DNA of 64,000 nt from Mycobacterium sp. AZCC_0083 (GTDB lineage: Bacteria > Actinomycetota > Actinomycetes > Mycobacteriales > Mycobacteriaceae). The position numbers were made by a program, and so were the translations under genes. The stretch spans positions 124,001 through 188,000 of the forward strand of contig NZ_JACHGP010000011.1 in NCBI RefSeq assembly GCF_014202335.1, given 5' to 3'. The stretch's first letter is position 1, and every line of letters begins with the position of its first letter. Shown piece after piece: positions 1-8,225 of the stretch. The notes under the pieces were generated by a model, which saw nothing but the letters and a program-made list of their open reading frames with translations, ran no database searches and had not been told where the DNA came from.

Positions 1-536
1 GCGCGATGGGTCGGTCGCCAGGTGCACCGCTGTTCATCGTCAGTCAGAAGAGCCTGACCGGGCATTCGAAGGGCGGTGCGGCGGCGTTCCAGATGATGGG
101 GCTGTGCCAGATGCTGCGTGACGGCGTCATTCCGCCGAACCGGAGCCTGGACTGCGTGGACGACGAGCTCGCCCATGCGTCGCACTTCGTGTGGGTGCGC
201 GAGACCCTGCATCTGGGGGAGAAGTTCCCGATGAAGGCCGGTCTGGTGACCAGCCTTGGCTTCGGTCACGTGTCCGGTCTGGTGGCGCTAGTGCACCCGC
301 AGGCGCTCCTGGCGGCGCTGGATCCGGCGAAGCGCGAGGACTACCAACGCCGGGCCAACGACAGGGTGCTGGAGGGCCAGCGCAGGTTCGCGTCGGCGAT
401 CGCCGGTGGGCCCGCGCTCTACGTGAAGCCGGCGGACAGGCGCTTCAACCACGATTCACCGGAGAAGCGACAGGAAGCCGACATGTTGCTCGATGCATCG
501 TCGCGGCTCGGCGAGGACGGCCGGTACTCGCGATGA
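1..536 (+). CDS. fas: Type I fatty acid synthase, C-terminal end (partial)
   Basis: Only about the last 178 residues are visible; the gene enters from the left edge. FAS-I is the roughly 3,000-residue cytosolic multi-domain enzyme that makes C16-C26 acyl-CoAs for mycobacteria. The visible part is the end of the ketoacyl synthase domain, recognisable by the TGHSKGGAAAFQ segment and the later TSLGFGHVSG segment, where the His residues and Lys fit the condensing-enzyme active site. acpS follows 30 bases downstream, as in M. tuberculosis, and supplies the phosphopantetheinyl transferase that activates FAS-I. The identification rests on recognisable motifs plus gene order. Confidence 0.93.
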   Translation, partial: AMGRSPGAPLFIVSQKSLTGHSKGGAAAFQMMGLCQMLRDGVIPPNRSLDCVDDELAHASHFVWVRETLHLGEKFPMKAGLVTSLGFGHVSGLVALVHPQALLAALDPAKREDYQRRANDRVLEGQRRFASAIAGGPALYVKPADRRFNHDSPEKRQEADMLLDASSRLGEDGRYSR

Positions 537-553
537 GCGGATGGGGCGTGGGT

Positions 554-559
554 TAGCGT
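554..559 (+). promoter_or_regulatory. Candidate -10 box of a leaderless acpS promoter
   Basis: TAGCGT (TANNNT pattern) ends seven bases before the acpS ATG, so a transcript would begin at or next to the start codon. There is no convincing Shine-Dalgarno sequence. This is inference from spacing only. Confidence 0.35.
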
Positions 560-566
560 TCGTCCC

Positions 567-962
567 ATGAGCATCGTCGGGGTCGGCATTGACCTGGTAT
601 CCATCTCGGATTTCGCCGAGCAGGTGGACCAACCGGGGACGGTCTTCGCGGAGACGTTCACGCCGGGTGAGCGCCGCGACGCCGCGGACAAGAGTTCGTC
701 GGCGGCGCGGCACCTCGCGGCGCGGTGGGCGGCCAAGGAGGCCGTGATCAAGGCCTGGTCGGGATCGCGGTTCTCGAAGCGCCCGATGCTGCCCGAGGGC
801 ATCCACCGCGACATCGAGATCGTCACGGACATGTGGGGACGCCCGCGGGTTCGCCTCTCCGGTGCGATCGGCGAGCACCTGCAGGACATCACGATCCACC
901 TGTCGCTGACCCACGACGGCGACACCGCCGCGGCGGTGGCAGTGCTGGAGTCCGCGAGCTAA
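567..962 (+). CDS. acpS: Holo-[acyl-carrier-protein] synthase
   Basis: This is a 131-residue 4'-phosphopantetheinyl transferase that moves phosphopantetheine from CoA to a serine of acyl carrier domains. The family motifs are present: the N-terminal GVGIDLVSI with metal ligand Asp9, and WAAKEAVIKAW with Glu58 and Lys62. Its length matches the actinobacterial family (about 130 residues). It lies 30 bases after fas on the same strand, and its obvious client is the ACP domain of FAS-I. A -10-like box just before the ATG suggests it can also be transcribed separately without a leader. Confidence 0.96.
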   Translation: MSIVGVGIDLVSISDFAEQVDQPGTVFAETFTPGERRDAADKSSSAARHLAARWAAKEAVIKAWSGSRFSKRPMLPEGIHRDIEIVTDMWGRPRVRLSGAIGEHLQDITIHLSLTHDGDTAAAVAVLESAS

Positions 963-1051
963 CCACCCTCTGCGCGAGCGTGCGTGTCTGTTCCGAGACA
1001 CGCCGGTCCGAGACTGTATTTTGCGCACGTTCGCGCGCGGCGAGCGGGCAC

Positions 1052-1057
1052 TACCCT
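1052..1057 (+). promoter_or_regulatory. Candidate -10 box of a leaderless M20 peptidase promoter
   Basis: TACCCT ends seven bases before the ATG at 1065, the spacing expected for a mycobacterial leaderless transcript. No Shine-Dalgarno sequence is seen before that ATG. Confidence 0.35.
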
Positions 1058-1064
1058 CGATGGC

Positions 1065-2393
1065 ATGAGTGATCTCGTTGCCCGTGTCCGGGAACTGCTG
1101 CCATCGGTCCGCGCCGATCTCGAGGATCTCGTCCGCATCGAATCGGTATGGGCGGATCCGGCCCGTCACGACGAGGTGCGGCGCAGTGCCGACGCGGTGG
1201 CAAAGCTGTTGTCCGCGGCGGGCTTCGGTGACGTGCGCATCGTCAGCGAAGGTGGGGCGCCTGCGGTGATCGCACGGCACCCCGCGCCTGCTGGCGCGCC
1301 GACCGTGCTGCTGTATGCCCACCACGACGTGCAGCCCGAAGGCGACCCGGCGCAGTGGGCGTCGCCGCCGTTCGAGCCGACCGAGCGTGACGGCCGGCTG
1401 TACGGCCGGGGCAGCGCCGACGACAAGGCGGGCATCGCAACGCATCTGGCCGCCTTCCGGGCCCACGGCGGCAATCCGCCGGTCGGTGTGACGGTGTTCG
1501 TCGAGGGCGAGGAGGAGTCCGGGTCGCCATCATTAGGCGCACTGTTGGGGGCTCATCATGACCTGCTCGCGGCCGACGTCATCGTGATCGCCGACTCCGA
1601 CAACTGGAGTACCGAGATCCCGTCGCTCACCGTATCGCTGCGCGGCCTTGCCGACTGCGTCGTCGAGGTCGCCACCCTCGACCACGGGCTGCACTCCGGC
1701 ATGTGGGGCGGCGTGGTGCCCGACGCGCTGACCGCTCTGGTGCGAGTGCTGGCCAGCCTGCACGACGATGACGGCAACGTCGCGGTGGCTGGTCTGCACG
1801 AGGGCACGGCAGCCGACGTCGATTACCCGGCCGAACGGGTGCGAGAAGACACCGACCTCCTTGATGGTGTGGCGGAGATCGGTTCGGGGTCGGTTCCGCA
1901 ACGGCTATGGGCGAAACCGTCGATCACCGTCATCGGCATCGACACCACGTCGATCGCGTCGTCGTCGAACACGCTCATTCCGCGGGCGCGGGCCAAGGTC
2001 AGCATGCGCGTCGCTCCCGGCGGGGACGCACGGGCACATCTGGACACGCTGACGCGGCACCTCGAGGCGCACGCGCCGTGGGGCGCCAGGGTGACGGTGA
2101 CGCCTGGCGACGTCGGCCAGCCGTACGCCATCGACGCCAGCGGACCCGTCTACGACGCCGCGCGCGCCGCGTTCCGGCAGGCGTGGGGGACCGACGCCAT
2201 CGACATGGGGGTCGGCGGATCCATCCCATTCATCGCCGCGTTCGCCGACGCCTACCCGGAGGCCAAGATCCTGGTGACCGGCGTAGAGGACCCCGCAACG
2301 CAGGCGCACAGCATCGACGAGAGCCTGCACCTCGGCGTGCTGGAACGCGCGGCCATCAGCCAGGCGCTGCTGTTGGAGAAGCTGGGCGGTTAG
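1065..2393 (+). CDS. M20 family dipeptidase / metallopeptidase
   Basis: A 442-residue zinc peptidase of the M20/M28 clan (Rv2522c-type), probably cytosolic, that cleaves dipeptides or acylated amino acids. Metal-site motifs are clear: YAHHDVQP (His87/Asp88), GRGSADDKAG (bridging Asp120) and EGEEESGSPS (catalytic Glu149, ligand Glu150), with the lid domain in the middle and a C-terminal ligand region near GVEDPATQAHSIDE. An upstream in-frame ATG at 984 exists, but homology starts at MSDLVARVREL and a -10 box sits just before 1065, so I chose 1065. It converges on bcp, and the two stop codons overlap by four bases. The substrate is unknown. Confidence 0.93.
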   Translation: MSDLVARVRELLPSVRADLEDLVRIESVWADPARHDEVRRSADAVAKLLSAAGFGDVRIVSEGGAPAVIARHPAPAGAPTVLLYAHHDVQPEGDPAQWASPPFEPTERDGRLYGRGSADDKAGIATHLAAFRAHGGNPPVGVTVFVEGEEESGSPSLGALLGAHHDLLAADVIVIADSDNWSTEIPSLTVSLRGLADCVVEVATLDHGLHSGMWGGVVPDALTALVRVLASLHDDDGNVAVAGLHEGTAADVDYPAERVREDTDLLDGVAEIGSGSVPQRLWAKPSITVIGIDTTSIASSSNTLIPRARAKVSMRVAPGGDARAHLDTLTRHLEAHAPWGARVTVTPGDVGQPYAIDASGPVYDAARAAFRQAWGTDAIDMGVGGSIPFIAAFADAYPEAKILVTGVEDPATQAHSIDESLHLGVLERAAISQALLLEKLGG

Positions 2394-2863
2394 ACCGAGA
2401 TGTCGCGGCGCAGCTTGGCGACGTGGCCCGTGGCCTTGACGTTGTACTGTGCGACCTCGATCTTGCCTTTCTCGTCGACCACGAACGTCGAGCGGATCAC
2501 GCCCTGAACGGTCTTGCCGTACATCGTCTTCTCGCCGAAGGCGCCCCAGACGGTCAGTACCTCGCGGTCGGGATCGGACAGCAGCGGGAACGTCAGCCCC
2601 TCGGTGTCGCGGAACTTGGCGAGCTTCGCAGGCTTGTCCGGCGAGATGCCGATGACGTCGAGGCCCGCCTCGTTGAGTGGGGCCAGGCTGTCCCGGAAGT
2701 CGCAGGCCTGCTTGGTGCAACCGGGGGTGGATGCGGCGGGGTAGAAGTAGACGATCACCTTGCGGCCCTTGAAGTCGCTCAGCTTCACCGTGTTGCCGTC
2801 GGCGTCGGGCAGGCTGAAGGCGGGCGCTTTGTCGCCCACTGCGAGACGAGGGGTCGGTGGCAT
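2390..2863 (-). CDS. bcp: Thioredoxin-dependent thiol peroxidase (Bcp/PrxQ)
   Basis: A 157-residue cytosolic peroxiredoxin that reduces hydroperoxides. The ASTPGCTKQAC segment carries the peroxidatic Cys49 and, five residues later, the resolving Cys54 typical of atypical two-cysteine PrxQ enzymes. FYPAASTPGCT matches the active-site loop of the family. It is transcribed divergently from the DUF3618 gene, and a palindromic sequence that could be a bidirectional -10 element lies between them. Length and position correspond to Rv2521 in M. tuberculosis. Confidence 0.95.
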   Translation of the reverse strand: MPPTPRLAVGDKAPAFSLPDADGNTVKLSDFKGRKVIVYFYPAASTPGCTKQACDFRDSLAPLNEAGLDVIGISPDKPAKLAKFRDTEGLTFPLLSDPDREVLTVWGAFGEKTMYGKTVQGVIRSTFVVDEKGKIEVAQYNVKATGHVAKLRRDISV

Positions 2864-2911
2864 GCGTATGTGTCCCTTCGGTCGGCCGGCGCGCCGGATC
2901 GCTGCTGGCCT

Positions 2912-2926
2912 GAACTAGGGTAGTTC
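2912..2926. promoter_or_regulatory. Symmetric element with back-to-back -10 boxes between bcp and the DUF3618 gene
   Basis: GAACTAGGGTAGTTC is a 15-bp palindrome whose centre, TAGGGTA, reads as TAGGGT on the plus strand and TACCCT on the minus strand. Both fit the TANNNT -10 pattern, one pointing to each divergent gene. It may be a bidirectional promoter or an operator; the sequence alone cannot decide. Confidence 0.35.
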
Positions 2927-2959
2927 GGCAAGGCAGTGACGTGAGTTGGAGGGGTTGAC

Positions 2960-3187
2960 GTGGCGGAGCGAGATCCGGACAGCATCAAGCAGGACATCAA
3001 CCAGGCTCGCGATCAGTTGGCGTCGACCGTGGATGCCCTGGCCGAGCGGGCTAATCCGCGCAGGATTGCCGACGATGCCAAGGCGGGCGTGGTGGAGTTC
3101 GTCAAGAAGCCGGCCGTGGCAGTGTCCCTGGCGGGCATCGGCACCCTGATGGTCGTGCTGGTGATCCGCCGCATCAGGCGGCGCTGA
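2960..3187 (+). CDS. DUF3618 family small membrane protein
   Basis: A 75-residue protein of the DUF3618 family (Rv2520c-type). It has an amphipathic N-terminal half (PDSIKQDINQARDQLASTVDALAERANPRR), then a single membrane segment near residues 50-70 (VAVSLAGIGTLMVVLVI), and ends in a basic tail, RRIRRR. The GTG start is supported by GGAGGGG five bases upstream. Its function is unknown; the family is widespread in actinobacteria and may be peripheral to the cell envelope. Confidence 0.85.
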   Translation: MAERDPDSIKQDINQARDQLASTVDALAERANPRRIADDAKAGVVEFVKKPAVAVSLAGIGTLMVVLVIRRIRRR

Positions 3188-3196
3188 GCCGCTCCG

Positions 3197-3367
3197 TCAG
3201 CGACGGCGGCGGGGCCGGAACCAGTCGGTGGACCACCGGCTGGGCGGGTTTGCGGTGCGGCCGAGCCTGCTGCAGCTGTAGACCGTCACGACACATTGCG
3301 AAGTTGCCTCGTCGTCGTCGTCCAGGCTGGGTGAGGTCGCGGTAAGCGATGCGCTCGTGATCGTCAT
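3197..3367 (-). CDS. Candidate 56-residue Cys-containing small protein
   Basis: An unannotatable small reading frame on the minus strand: ATG at 3367, stop at 3197-3199, 56 residues. Support comes from a strong GGAGG nine bases before the ATG and a structured composition: a Ser/Thr-rich start (MTITSASLTATSPSL), an acidic run (DDDDE), a core with two Cys (QCVVTVYSCSRLG), and a basic Trp-containing end (DWFRPRRRR). It converges on the DUF3618 gene. The layout of a leader followed by a short Cys/Ser/Thr core resembles peptide precursors, but no modifying enzyme is nearby. I do not recognise it. Confidence 0.4.
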   Translation of the reverse strand: MTITSASLTATSPSLDDDDEATSQCVVTVYSCSRLGRTANPPSRWSTDWFRPRRRR

Positions 3368-4414
3368 CAGCTAAGACCTCCGTTCCTCTCCTCGTCGCCT
3401 GGGCGGGCTGGCGTTCGTCGTTCGCTAGCTAATCAGATGTTAGCAGCTGTACCCCGATTTGCACTGGTCGAAACTTGGCGGGCCTCGATCTTTGAACCTT
3501 CCGCTACCGGCGGTTTCGATACTTGAGGCAAGCGCCAAACTGACACCAGCGCCGATTTCAGCACATAGTCGGGCGGCCCGCTGGCGAATCTCGATCGATA
3601 TTAACTTTTCCGTCAATCATACCGATGTAATGTTTGCTAAAACTGCGCATTCGTTCGGGAGTTCGACGTCGGAGCGGCGAGTGTCACCCATGCGGAGGCC
3701 GCGGGCGGAAGGCCGAATGAATTACTGTCGATTACGTCAATTCTTATTCTGATGCAATGAATGTGACAGCGATCACTAGTCGATCGTTAGTCGTCGCAAC
3801 TAAATTCCCGGCCGGGTTGATCAGGGGCTGACAATTCGGCTCAGCGTGGCCGTCCCGGTGACGTGAATACCGCGCGCCGAGTGTGACTCAATTCATCGTC
3901 GCAACGCTGAAATCGGCACCTCTCGAAGTGGTGTCCACGGGCCTCACCTCCAACGACGGGCTCGACTGGCCCGATCCGCGACCTGGATGGCTGCAATCGT
4001 TATCGGCAATTAGGGCAGGGTTACTTTTGGGCGATCTTGAATGACCCGCACGCAAAGCCATTCCTCGACTCCGCCGAACTCGCCACCTACACCACGCCGT
4101 TTGACGGTGCCGTATGCGGCGATCAAGATCACCGAACAATCGGCGAGCGTCGTCGGTGGAGTGGCGGGCGCGTCGTCAACTGGGTGCAACTCGCCTCGAA
4201 TGCAGCTCGATTGCAATGCATTGCACGACGCGCGTTGCCCGTGGGTGTGGCCATTCCGTCGCCCAGGGGGTGCATCCGCGTCAATGCACCGTGGAAAGCG
4301 GCGGCGGTGACGGCCGGCTCGGTCCCGGATGTGGCAGTCAGGGCCGACCGCGAGGCCGAAAACCCGATGGTCGGCGGCCCGATCGCCGCCGGCCGAGCCA
4401 GTACAAAAGTCGAG
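3368..4414. other. Gene-poor low-GC gap beside tRNA-Lys
   Basis: About 1 kb without a supportable gene. Base composition drops clearly below the surrounding DNA, especially at about 3420-3850, with runs such as TTAACTTTTCCGTCAATC and GATGCAATGAATGTG. The few open frames lack ribosome sites and family signatures, and one overlaps the tRNA. The gap abuts the 3' end of tRNA-Lys, the usual side for integration of mobile elements, but I see no integrase and no duplicated tRNA end. Confidence 0.5.
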
Positions 4415-4487
<73 letters not shown>

Positions 4488-4648
4488 GCGTGAGAGACAA
4501 TAACAGCCCCCGCAGCGCAGATGAAATCCCGCGCTAGGAGGGGGACGGGCAGCGCCGAGTGGTCGTGCTGCACACACAGGTTGCCCTTAGACTTACCGGC
4601 AAGTAGTCGATCATCCCGATGAGACCTAGGTGTGAGGTGGAGCTAAGC

Positions 4649-5869
4649 ATGTGGCAGGTCAACGGGATGGCCCGTCCGCGTCGGAAGTCCGTGGTGGCGG
4701 CGCTGCTATTAGTCCCCGCAGTGGTCTTCGGCATCAGCGCCTGCAACAGTGCGCCCGCCGCTCCGCCACAACCCCAGACCATCACCGACAAGGGCACGCC
4801 GTTCGGTGACCTGTTGGTGCCGAAACTCACCGCCTCGGTCACCGACGGTGCGGTCGGCGTCACGGTCGACGCACCCGTCACCGTAGGCGCCGAGGACGGC
4901 GTCCTCGGCGCCGTCACGATGACCGACGACGAAGGCACGCCCGTCGTGGGCCGGCTGAGCCCAGATGGGCTCACGTGGACCACCATCGACCCCCTCGGCT
5001 ACAACCAGCGATACACGCTCAACGCGCAGTCGCTCGGCCTCGGCGGCATCGCCAGCCGGTCGATGACGTTCGAGACCCACTCGCCCGAGAACCTGACGAT
5101 GCCCTACCTGCTTCCCGGCGACGGCGAGGTCGTCGGGGTTGGACAGCCCGTGGCGGTCAGGTTCGACGAGAACATTCCGAACCGTCTGGCAGCGGAGAAG
5201 GCGATCACGGTCACCACCAACCCGCCCGTCGACGGCGCGTTCTACTGGCTGAGCAACCGCGAAGTGCGTTGGCGCCCACAGGCTTACTGGAAGCCGGGCA
5301 CCACCGTCGACGTGGCGGTGAACACCTACGGCGTCGATCTGGGCGACGGGTTGTTCGGCCAGGAGAACGTCACGACGCACTTCACGATCGGTGACGAGAT
5401 CATCGCGACCGCGGACGACGACACCAAGACGCTGACCGTCCGCCGCAACGGCGAGGTCATCAAGACCATGCCGATCTCGATGGGCAAGAGCAGCACTCCG
5501 ACCAACAACGGCACTTACATCATCGGGGACCGGCTCTCGCACATGGTGATGGATTCCTCGACCTATGGTGTGCCGTCCAACTCGCCCAACGGGTATCGCA
5601 CCGAGGTGGACTACGCCACGCAGATGTCCTACAGCGGCATCTACGTGCACGCGGCGCCGTGGTCGGTGGGCAGTCAGGGGTACAGCAATGTCAGCCACGG
5701 GTGCCTGAACGTGAGCACCAGCAACGCGCAGTGGTTCTACGAGAACACCAAGCGCGGCGACATCGTTCTCGTCGCGAACACCGTCGGCTCGACGCTGCCC
5801 GGCACGGATGGTCTCGGCGACTGGAACGTGCCGTGGGATCAGTGGAAGGCCGGCAACGCCAACGTCTGA
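4649..5869 (+). CDS. ldtB: L,D-transpeptidase lipoprotein (LdtMt2/Rv2518c type)
   Basis: A 406-residue envelope enzyme that forms 3-3 cross-links in peptidoglycan and is the carbapenem target in mycobacteria. It has a basic N-terminus with a hydrophobic signal segment and lipobox ISAC (lipidated Cys near residue 31). Two bacterial Ig-like domains follow (about residues 45-245), then the YkuD catalytic domain with the signature HxxxxxxxxSHGCLN; the active Cys is residue 352. I chose the ATG at 4649 because GAGGTGGA sits seven bases upstream; an in-frame ATG lies ten codons earlier. A TAGACT -10-like box at 4588-4593 could drive it. Confidence 0.95.
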   Translation: MWQVNGMARPRRKSVVAALLLVPAVVFGISACNSAPAAPPQPQTITDKGTPFGDLLVPKLTASVTDGAVGVTVDAPVTVGAEDGVLGAVTMTDDEGTPVVGRLSPDGLTWTTIDPLGYNQRYTLNAQSLGLGGIASRSMTFETHSPENLTMPYLLPGDGEVVGVGQPVAVRFDENIPNRLAAEKAITVTTNPPVDGAFYWLSNREVRWRPQAYWKPGTTVDVAVNTYGVDLGDGLFGQENVTTHFTIGDEIIATADDDTKTLTVRRNGEVIKTMPISMGKSSTPTNNGTYIIGDRLSHMVMDSSTYGVPSNSPNGYRTEVDYATQMSYSGIYVHAAPWSVGSQGYSNVSHGCLNVSTSNAQWFYENTKRGDIVLVANTVGSTLPGTDGLGDWNVPWDQWKAGNANV

Positions 5870-5986
5870 CCGTAATGGCGGCGAGACCCGCTCGTTGCGC
5901 GTGTTCGGAATCCACGCCTCTTTCGTCATTTGGCGGCAACGGAACTTCAGCGCGCGTTCAGCCAGGTTTCTCTACCGTTGGGCGGC

Positions 5987-6805
5987 ATGATCCAGATCGA
6001 GTACGCGCCAACTCGGCTCATCGCCGCTGTCGCCTCGGCTGTGTCGTTGATCCCTCTCGCCGCAGCGTGCAGCGGCGGCCCGTCGTCGGCACCCGGCACA
6101 TCCGCCGCGCCGCCGACCGTCTCAACGTCAACGGCTGGCGCGCCCACGGCCGGGCCAATGAAGATCACTGATCCGTACTCGCCGACGATTGCCCCGTCCG
6201 TCTTCTCGACCAAGATCGACAACCCATACTTCCCCCTCGTCCCGGGCACCCGCTCCATCTATGAAGTAACCACCGCCGACGGCCTTCAGCGGACGACCAC
6301 CGAGGTGACCCGGGACACCAAGCAGATCATGGGCGTGAACACCGTCGCAGTACACGACGCCGTCAGCATCGACGGCACCCTCCACGAAGACACAATCGAC
6401 TGGTATGCCCAGGACCACGATGGCAACGTCTGGTACTTCGGCGAAGCTACCAAGGAGATCGACGGCGACAAGGTCAACACCTCGGGATCGTTCGAGGCCG
6501 GCGTAAACAGCGCGCTACCCGGCATCATCATGCCCGGTCACCCGCAGGTCGGCGACCAGTATCGCCAGGAGTACGCCAAGGGAATCGCGGAGGACACCGG
6601 CGAGGTGATCGGGCTGACCGGCACTGAGACCACCAAGCTCACTGGACGGGTAAAGGATCTGTTGGTCACCACGGACGCCGACCTCCTCGACCCTTCCGCC
6701 CCTGCCGAAAACAAGTACTACGCCCGCGGCATCGGACTCATTCTCACTGTGCAGGTGACCGGCGCTCCCGACCGCGAAGAAGCCATCGCAGTCGAGAAGT
6801 TCTGA
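5987..6805 (+). CDS. Putative secreted lipoprotein of unknown function
   Basis: About 272 residues. It has an N-terminal hydrophobic segment (LIAAVASAVSLIPLAAAC) ending in a lipobox-like AAAC, followed by a Ser/Thr/Pro/Ala-rich linker, then a globular region rich in beta-prone stretches (VVTLPGTRSIYEV-like segment, WYAQDHDGNVWYFGE, YYARGIGLILTVQV). I infer an exported, probably lipid-anchored protein. Related lipoproteins occur in actinobacteria, but I know no biochemical role. The start at 5987 is chosen because it places the signal peptide at the N-terminus; an ATG at 5930 is also in frame. The next gene begins seven bases after its stop. Confidence 0.75.
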   Translation: MIQIEYAPTRLIAAVASAVSLIPLAAACSGGPSSAPGTSAAPPTVSTSTAGAPTAGPMKITDPYSPTIAPSVFSTKIDNPYFPLVPGTRSIYEVTTADGLQRTTTEVTRDTKQIMGVNTVAVHDAVSIDGTLHEDTIDWYAQDHDGNVWYFGEATKEIDGDKVNTSGSFEAGVNSALPGIIMPGHPQVGDQYRQEYAKGIAEDTGEVIGLTGTETTKLTGRVKDLLVTTDADLLDPSAPAENKYYARGIGLILTVQVTGAPDREEAIAVEKF

Positions 6806-6812
6806 CGCCGCC

Positions 6813-7310
6813 ATGCCCCAGGCATCGGTGGACGTCGGAAGCCAGCGTCAGCTCTTCCACCCCGGGCCTGATGAAGATCTCGACTGTGCGTGCCCAAGCG
6901 ATGAGCGTCCGCGTGGCTCTTGGTACTCCACGGTGCCGGTCGTTGCCGCGCTGTGCGCTGCCGCTGCTCTTGCGGTCGGTATCGCGATGTCTGCGATCCT
7001 CGTCGTGTCCCGCGAATCAGTCCAACCAGCCGGTGCCGTCATACCAACACAACCAGCCACTGCGTCGACGACAGCGAACCCACCTACGGCCAGCGCGAGT
7101 CAGCCCTCGCCGACGCAAGCCCCGTCCCGCGCGCCGGGGACCGTCCCATCGACCGTTGCACCCAGCGTGACGCCATCGCCGAAGCCCCCAGAAACCACGG
7201 CCACCCACTCAAGCACTCCGCCGCCACCGAATAGCGTCCATCCAACATCGCATCGCGCATTCCCCCAGGAAACAACCGACTTTCCAGGGCCGCCCGGGAC
7301 AAACGGGTGA
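6813..7310 (+). CDS. Single-pass membrane protein with Pro/Thr-rich outer tail
   Basis: A 165-residue protein: a 35-residue hydrophilic N-terminus, one transmembrane helix near residues 40-66 (VVAALCAAAALAVGIAMSA), then an extended tail dominated by Pro, Thr, Ser and Ala that probably sits in the cell wall. There is no catalytic motif. It lies seven bases after the lipoprotein gene and may be co-translated with it. Function unknown; low-complexity tails like this are common in mycobacterial envelope proteins. Confidence 0.65.
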   Translation: MPQASVDVGSQRQLFHPGPDEDLDCACPSDERPRGSWYSTVPVVAALCAAAALAVGIAMSAILVVSRESVQPAGAVIPTQPATASTTANPPTASASQPSPTQAPSRAPGTVPSTVAPSVTPSPKPPETTATHSSTPPPPNSVHPTSHRAFPQETTDFPGPPGTNG

Positions 7311-7381
7311 CGACGCAGACGACTTAAGGGCGCACGCCGAGCCGGGCGCAAGCGACAAGCGCAGCAACATGCCCTGAACCG

Positions 7382-7457
7382 TGGGGTGGCTGACGGGGCT
7401 CGAACCCGCGACATCCAGGATCACAACCTGGTGCTCTACCAGCTGAACTACAGCCAC
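7382..7457 (-). tRNA. tRNA-His (anticodon GTG)
   Basis: The minus strand gives a 76-base tRNA with a GTGGCTG/CAGCCAC acceptor stem, anticodon GTG in loop TTGTGAT, T arm CGGGTTCGAGCCCCG and an encoded CCA end. The base before the mature 5' end (7458) is a G on this strand, which supplies the extra G-1 that histidyl-tRNA synthetase requires, pairing with discriminator C73. It sits just downstream of orn, as in M. tuberculosis. Confidence 0.96.
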
Positions 7458-7497
7458 CATTGCTGCCGAGCCGGTGGGCTTTGCAGCGTCGTCGATC

Positions 7498-8145
7498 TTA
7501 GCCGGTCGGACCGTCCGTGGCCGAATCGATTGTCTCCGGGTCTTCGCGTGGCGGGCCGAGTTCGGCAGCCACCGCGCCGATGTCGCTGGTCGAGGGCCCG
7601 GGCGGGGAAACGAACGCGGTGCGCCGGTAGTACTTCAGCTCACGGATCGACTCGTGGATGTCGGCGAGCGCCCGGTGGGCAAGGCCCTTCTCCGGCTGGC
7701 CGAAGTAGATCCGCGGGTACCACCGCCTGCACAGTTCCTTGATCGAGCTGACGTCGATCATCCGGTAGTGCAGGTAGTTGTCGAGCGTAGGCATGTCACG
7801 GGCGATGAATCCGCGGTCGGTGCCGATCGAATTGCCCGCCAGCGGCGCCGTGTTGGGTTGCTTGACGTGGGTGCGGATGTAGTCGAGCACCAGCTGTTCG
7901 GCCTCTGCCAGCTCGACGGTCGACGCCCGCACCTCCTCGGTGAGGCCCGATTTGGAGTGCATCTTCGCGACCACCTGCGCCATGCCGTCCAACGCCGCGT
8001 CATCGGTGTGAATCACCACGTCGACGCCGTCGCCAAGGATGTTCAGCTCACCGTCGGTGACCAACGCCGCGATCTCGATGAGTCGATCGGACCCAGTGTC
8101 CAGGCCAGTCATCTCACAGTCGATCCACACCAGTTCGTCGCGCAC
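7498..8145 (-). CDS. orn: Oligoribonuclease
   Basis: A 215-residue 3'-5' exoribonuclease that degrades nanoRNA and pGpG. It is a DEDDh exonuclease: WIDCEMTGL carries Asp9 and Glu11, GNSIGTDRGFIARDMP carries the second Asp, and KGLAHRALADIHESI carries the final His and Asp. I chose the GTG at 8145 because it gives exactly the family length and begins at VRDELVWIDCE; an ATG at 8232 would add a 29-residue unrelated extension. A TACTGT -10 box lies eight bases upstream of the GTG, suggesting a leaderless message. Divergent from the HerA-like ATPase. Confidence 0.95.
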   Translation of the reverse strand: MRDELVWIDCEMTGLDTGSDRLIEIAALVTDGELNILGDGVDVVIHTDDAALDGMAQVVAKMHSKSGLTEEVRASTVELAEAEQLVLDYIRTHVKQPNTAPLAGNSIGTDRGFIARDMPTLDNYLHYRMIDVSSIKELCRRWYPRIYFGQPEKGLAHRALADIHESIRELKYYRRTAFVSPPGPSTSDIGAVAAELGPPREDPETIDSATDGPTG

Positions 8146-8153
8146 AGCGTTAA

Positions 8154-8159
8154 ACAGTA
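8154..8159 (-). promoter_or_regulatory. Candidate -10 box for leaderless orn
   Basis: On the minus strand TACTGT is followed by eight bases and then the GTG start of orn. No Shine-Dalgarno sequence is present, which fits leaderless initiation. Confidence 0.4.
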
Positions 8160-8211
8160 TTCGCAGTGCCGACAAGCGGCTCCCCACACCCACCGGGACA
8201 GGGCTCGGCAA

Positions 8212-8217
8212 GTAGTC
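8212..8217 (+). promoter_or_regulatory. Candidate -10 box for the leaderless HerA-like ATPase gene
   Basis: TAGTCT precedes the ATG at 8226 by eight bases, and no ribosome-binding site is seen. With the opposing orn box it makes a compact divergent promoter region of about 80 bp. Confidence 0.4.
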
Positions 8218-8225
8218 TCTGCCGC

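Noticed and set aside
3888..4139. A minus-strand 83-codon frame in the AT-rich gap
   Set aside because: No Shine-Dalgarno sequence, no recognisable domain and poor codon bias; not distinguishable from chance.
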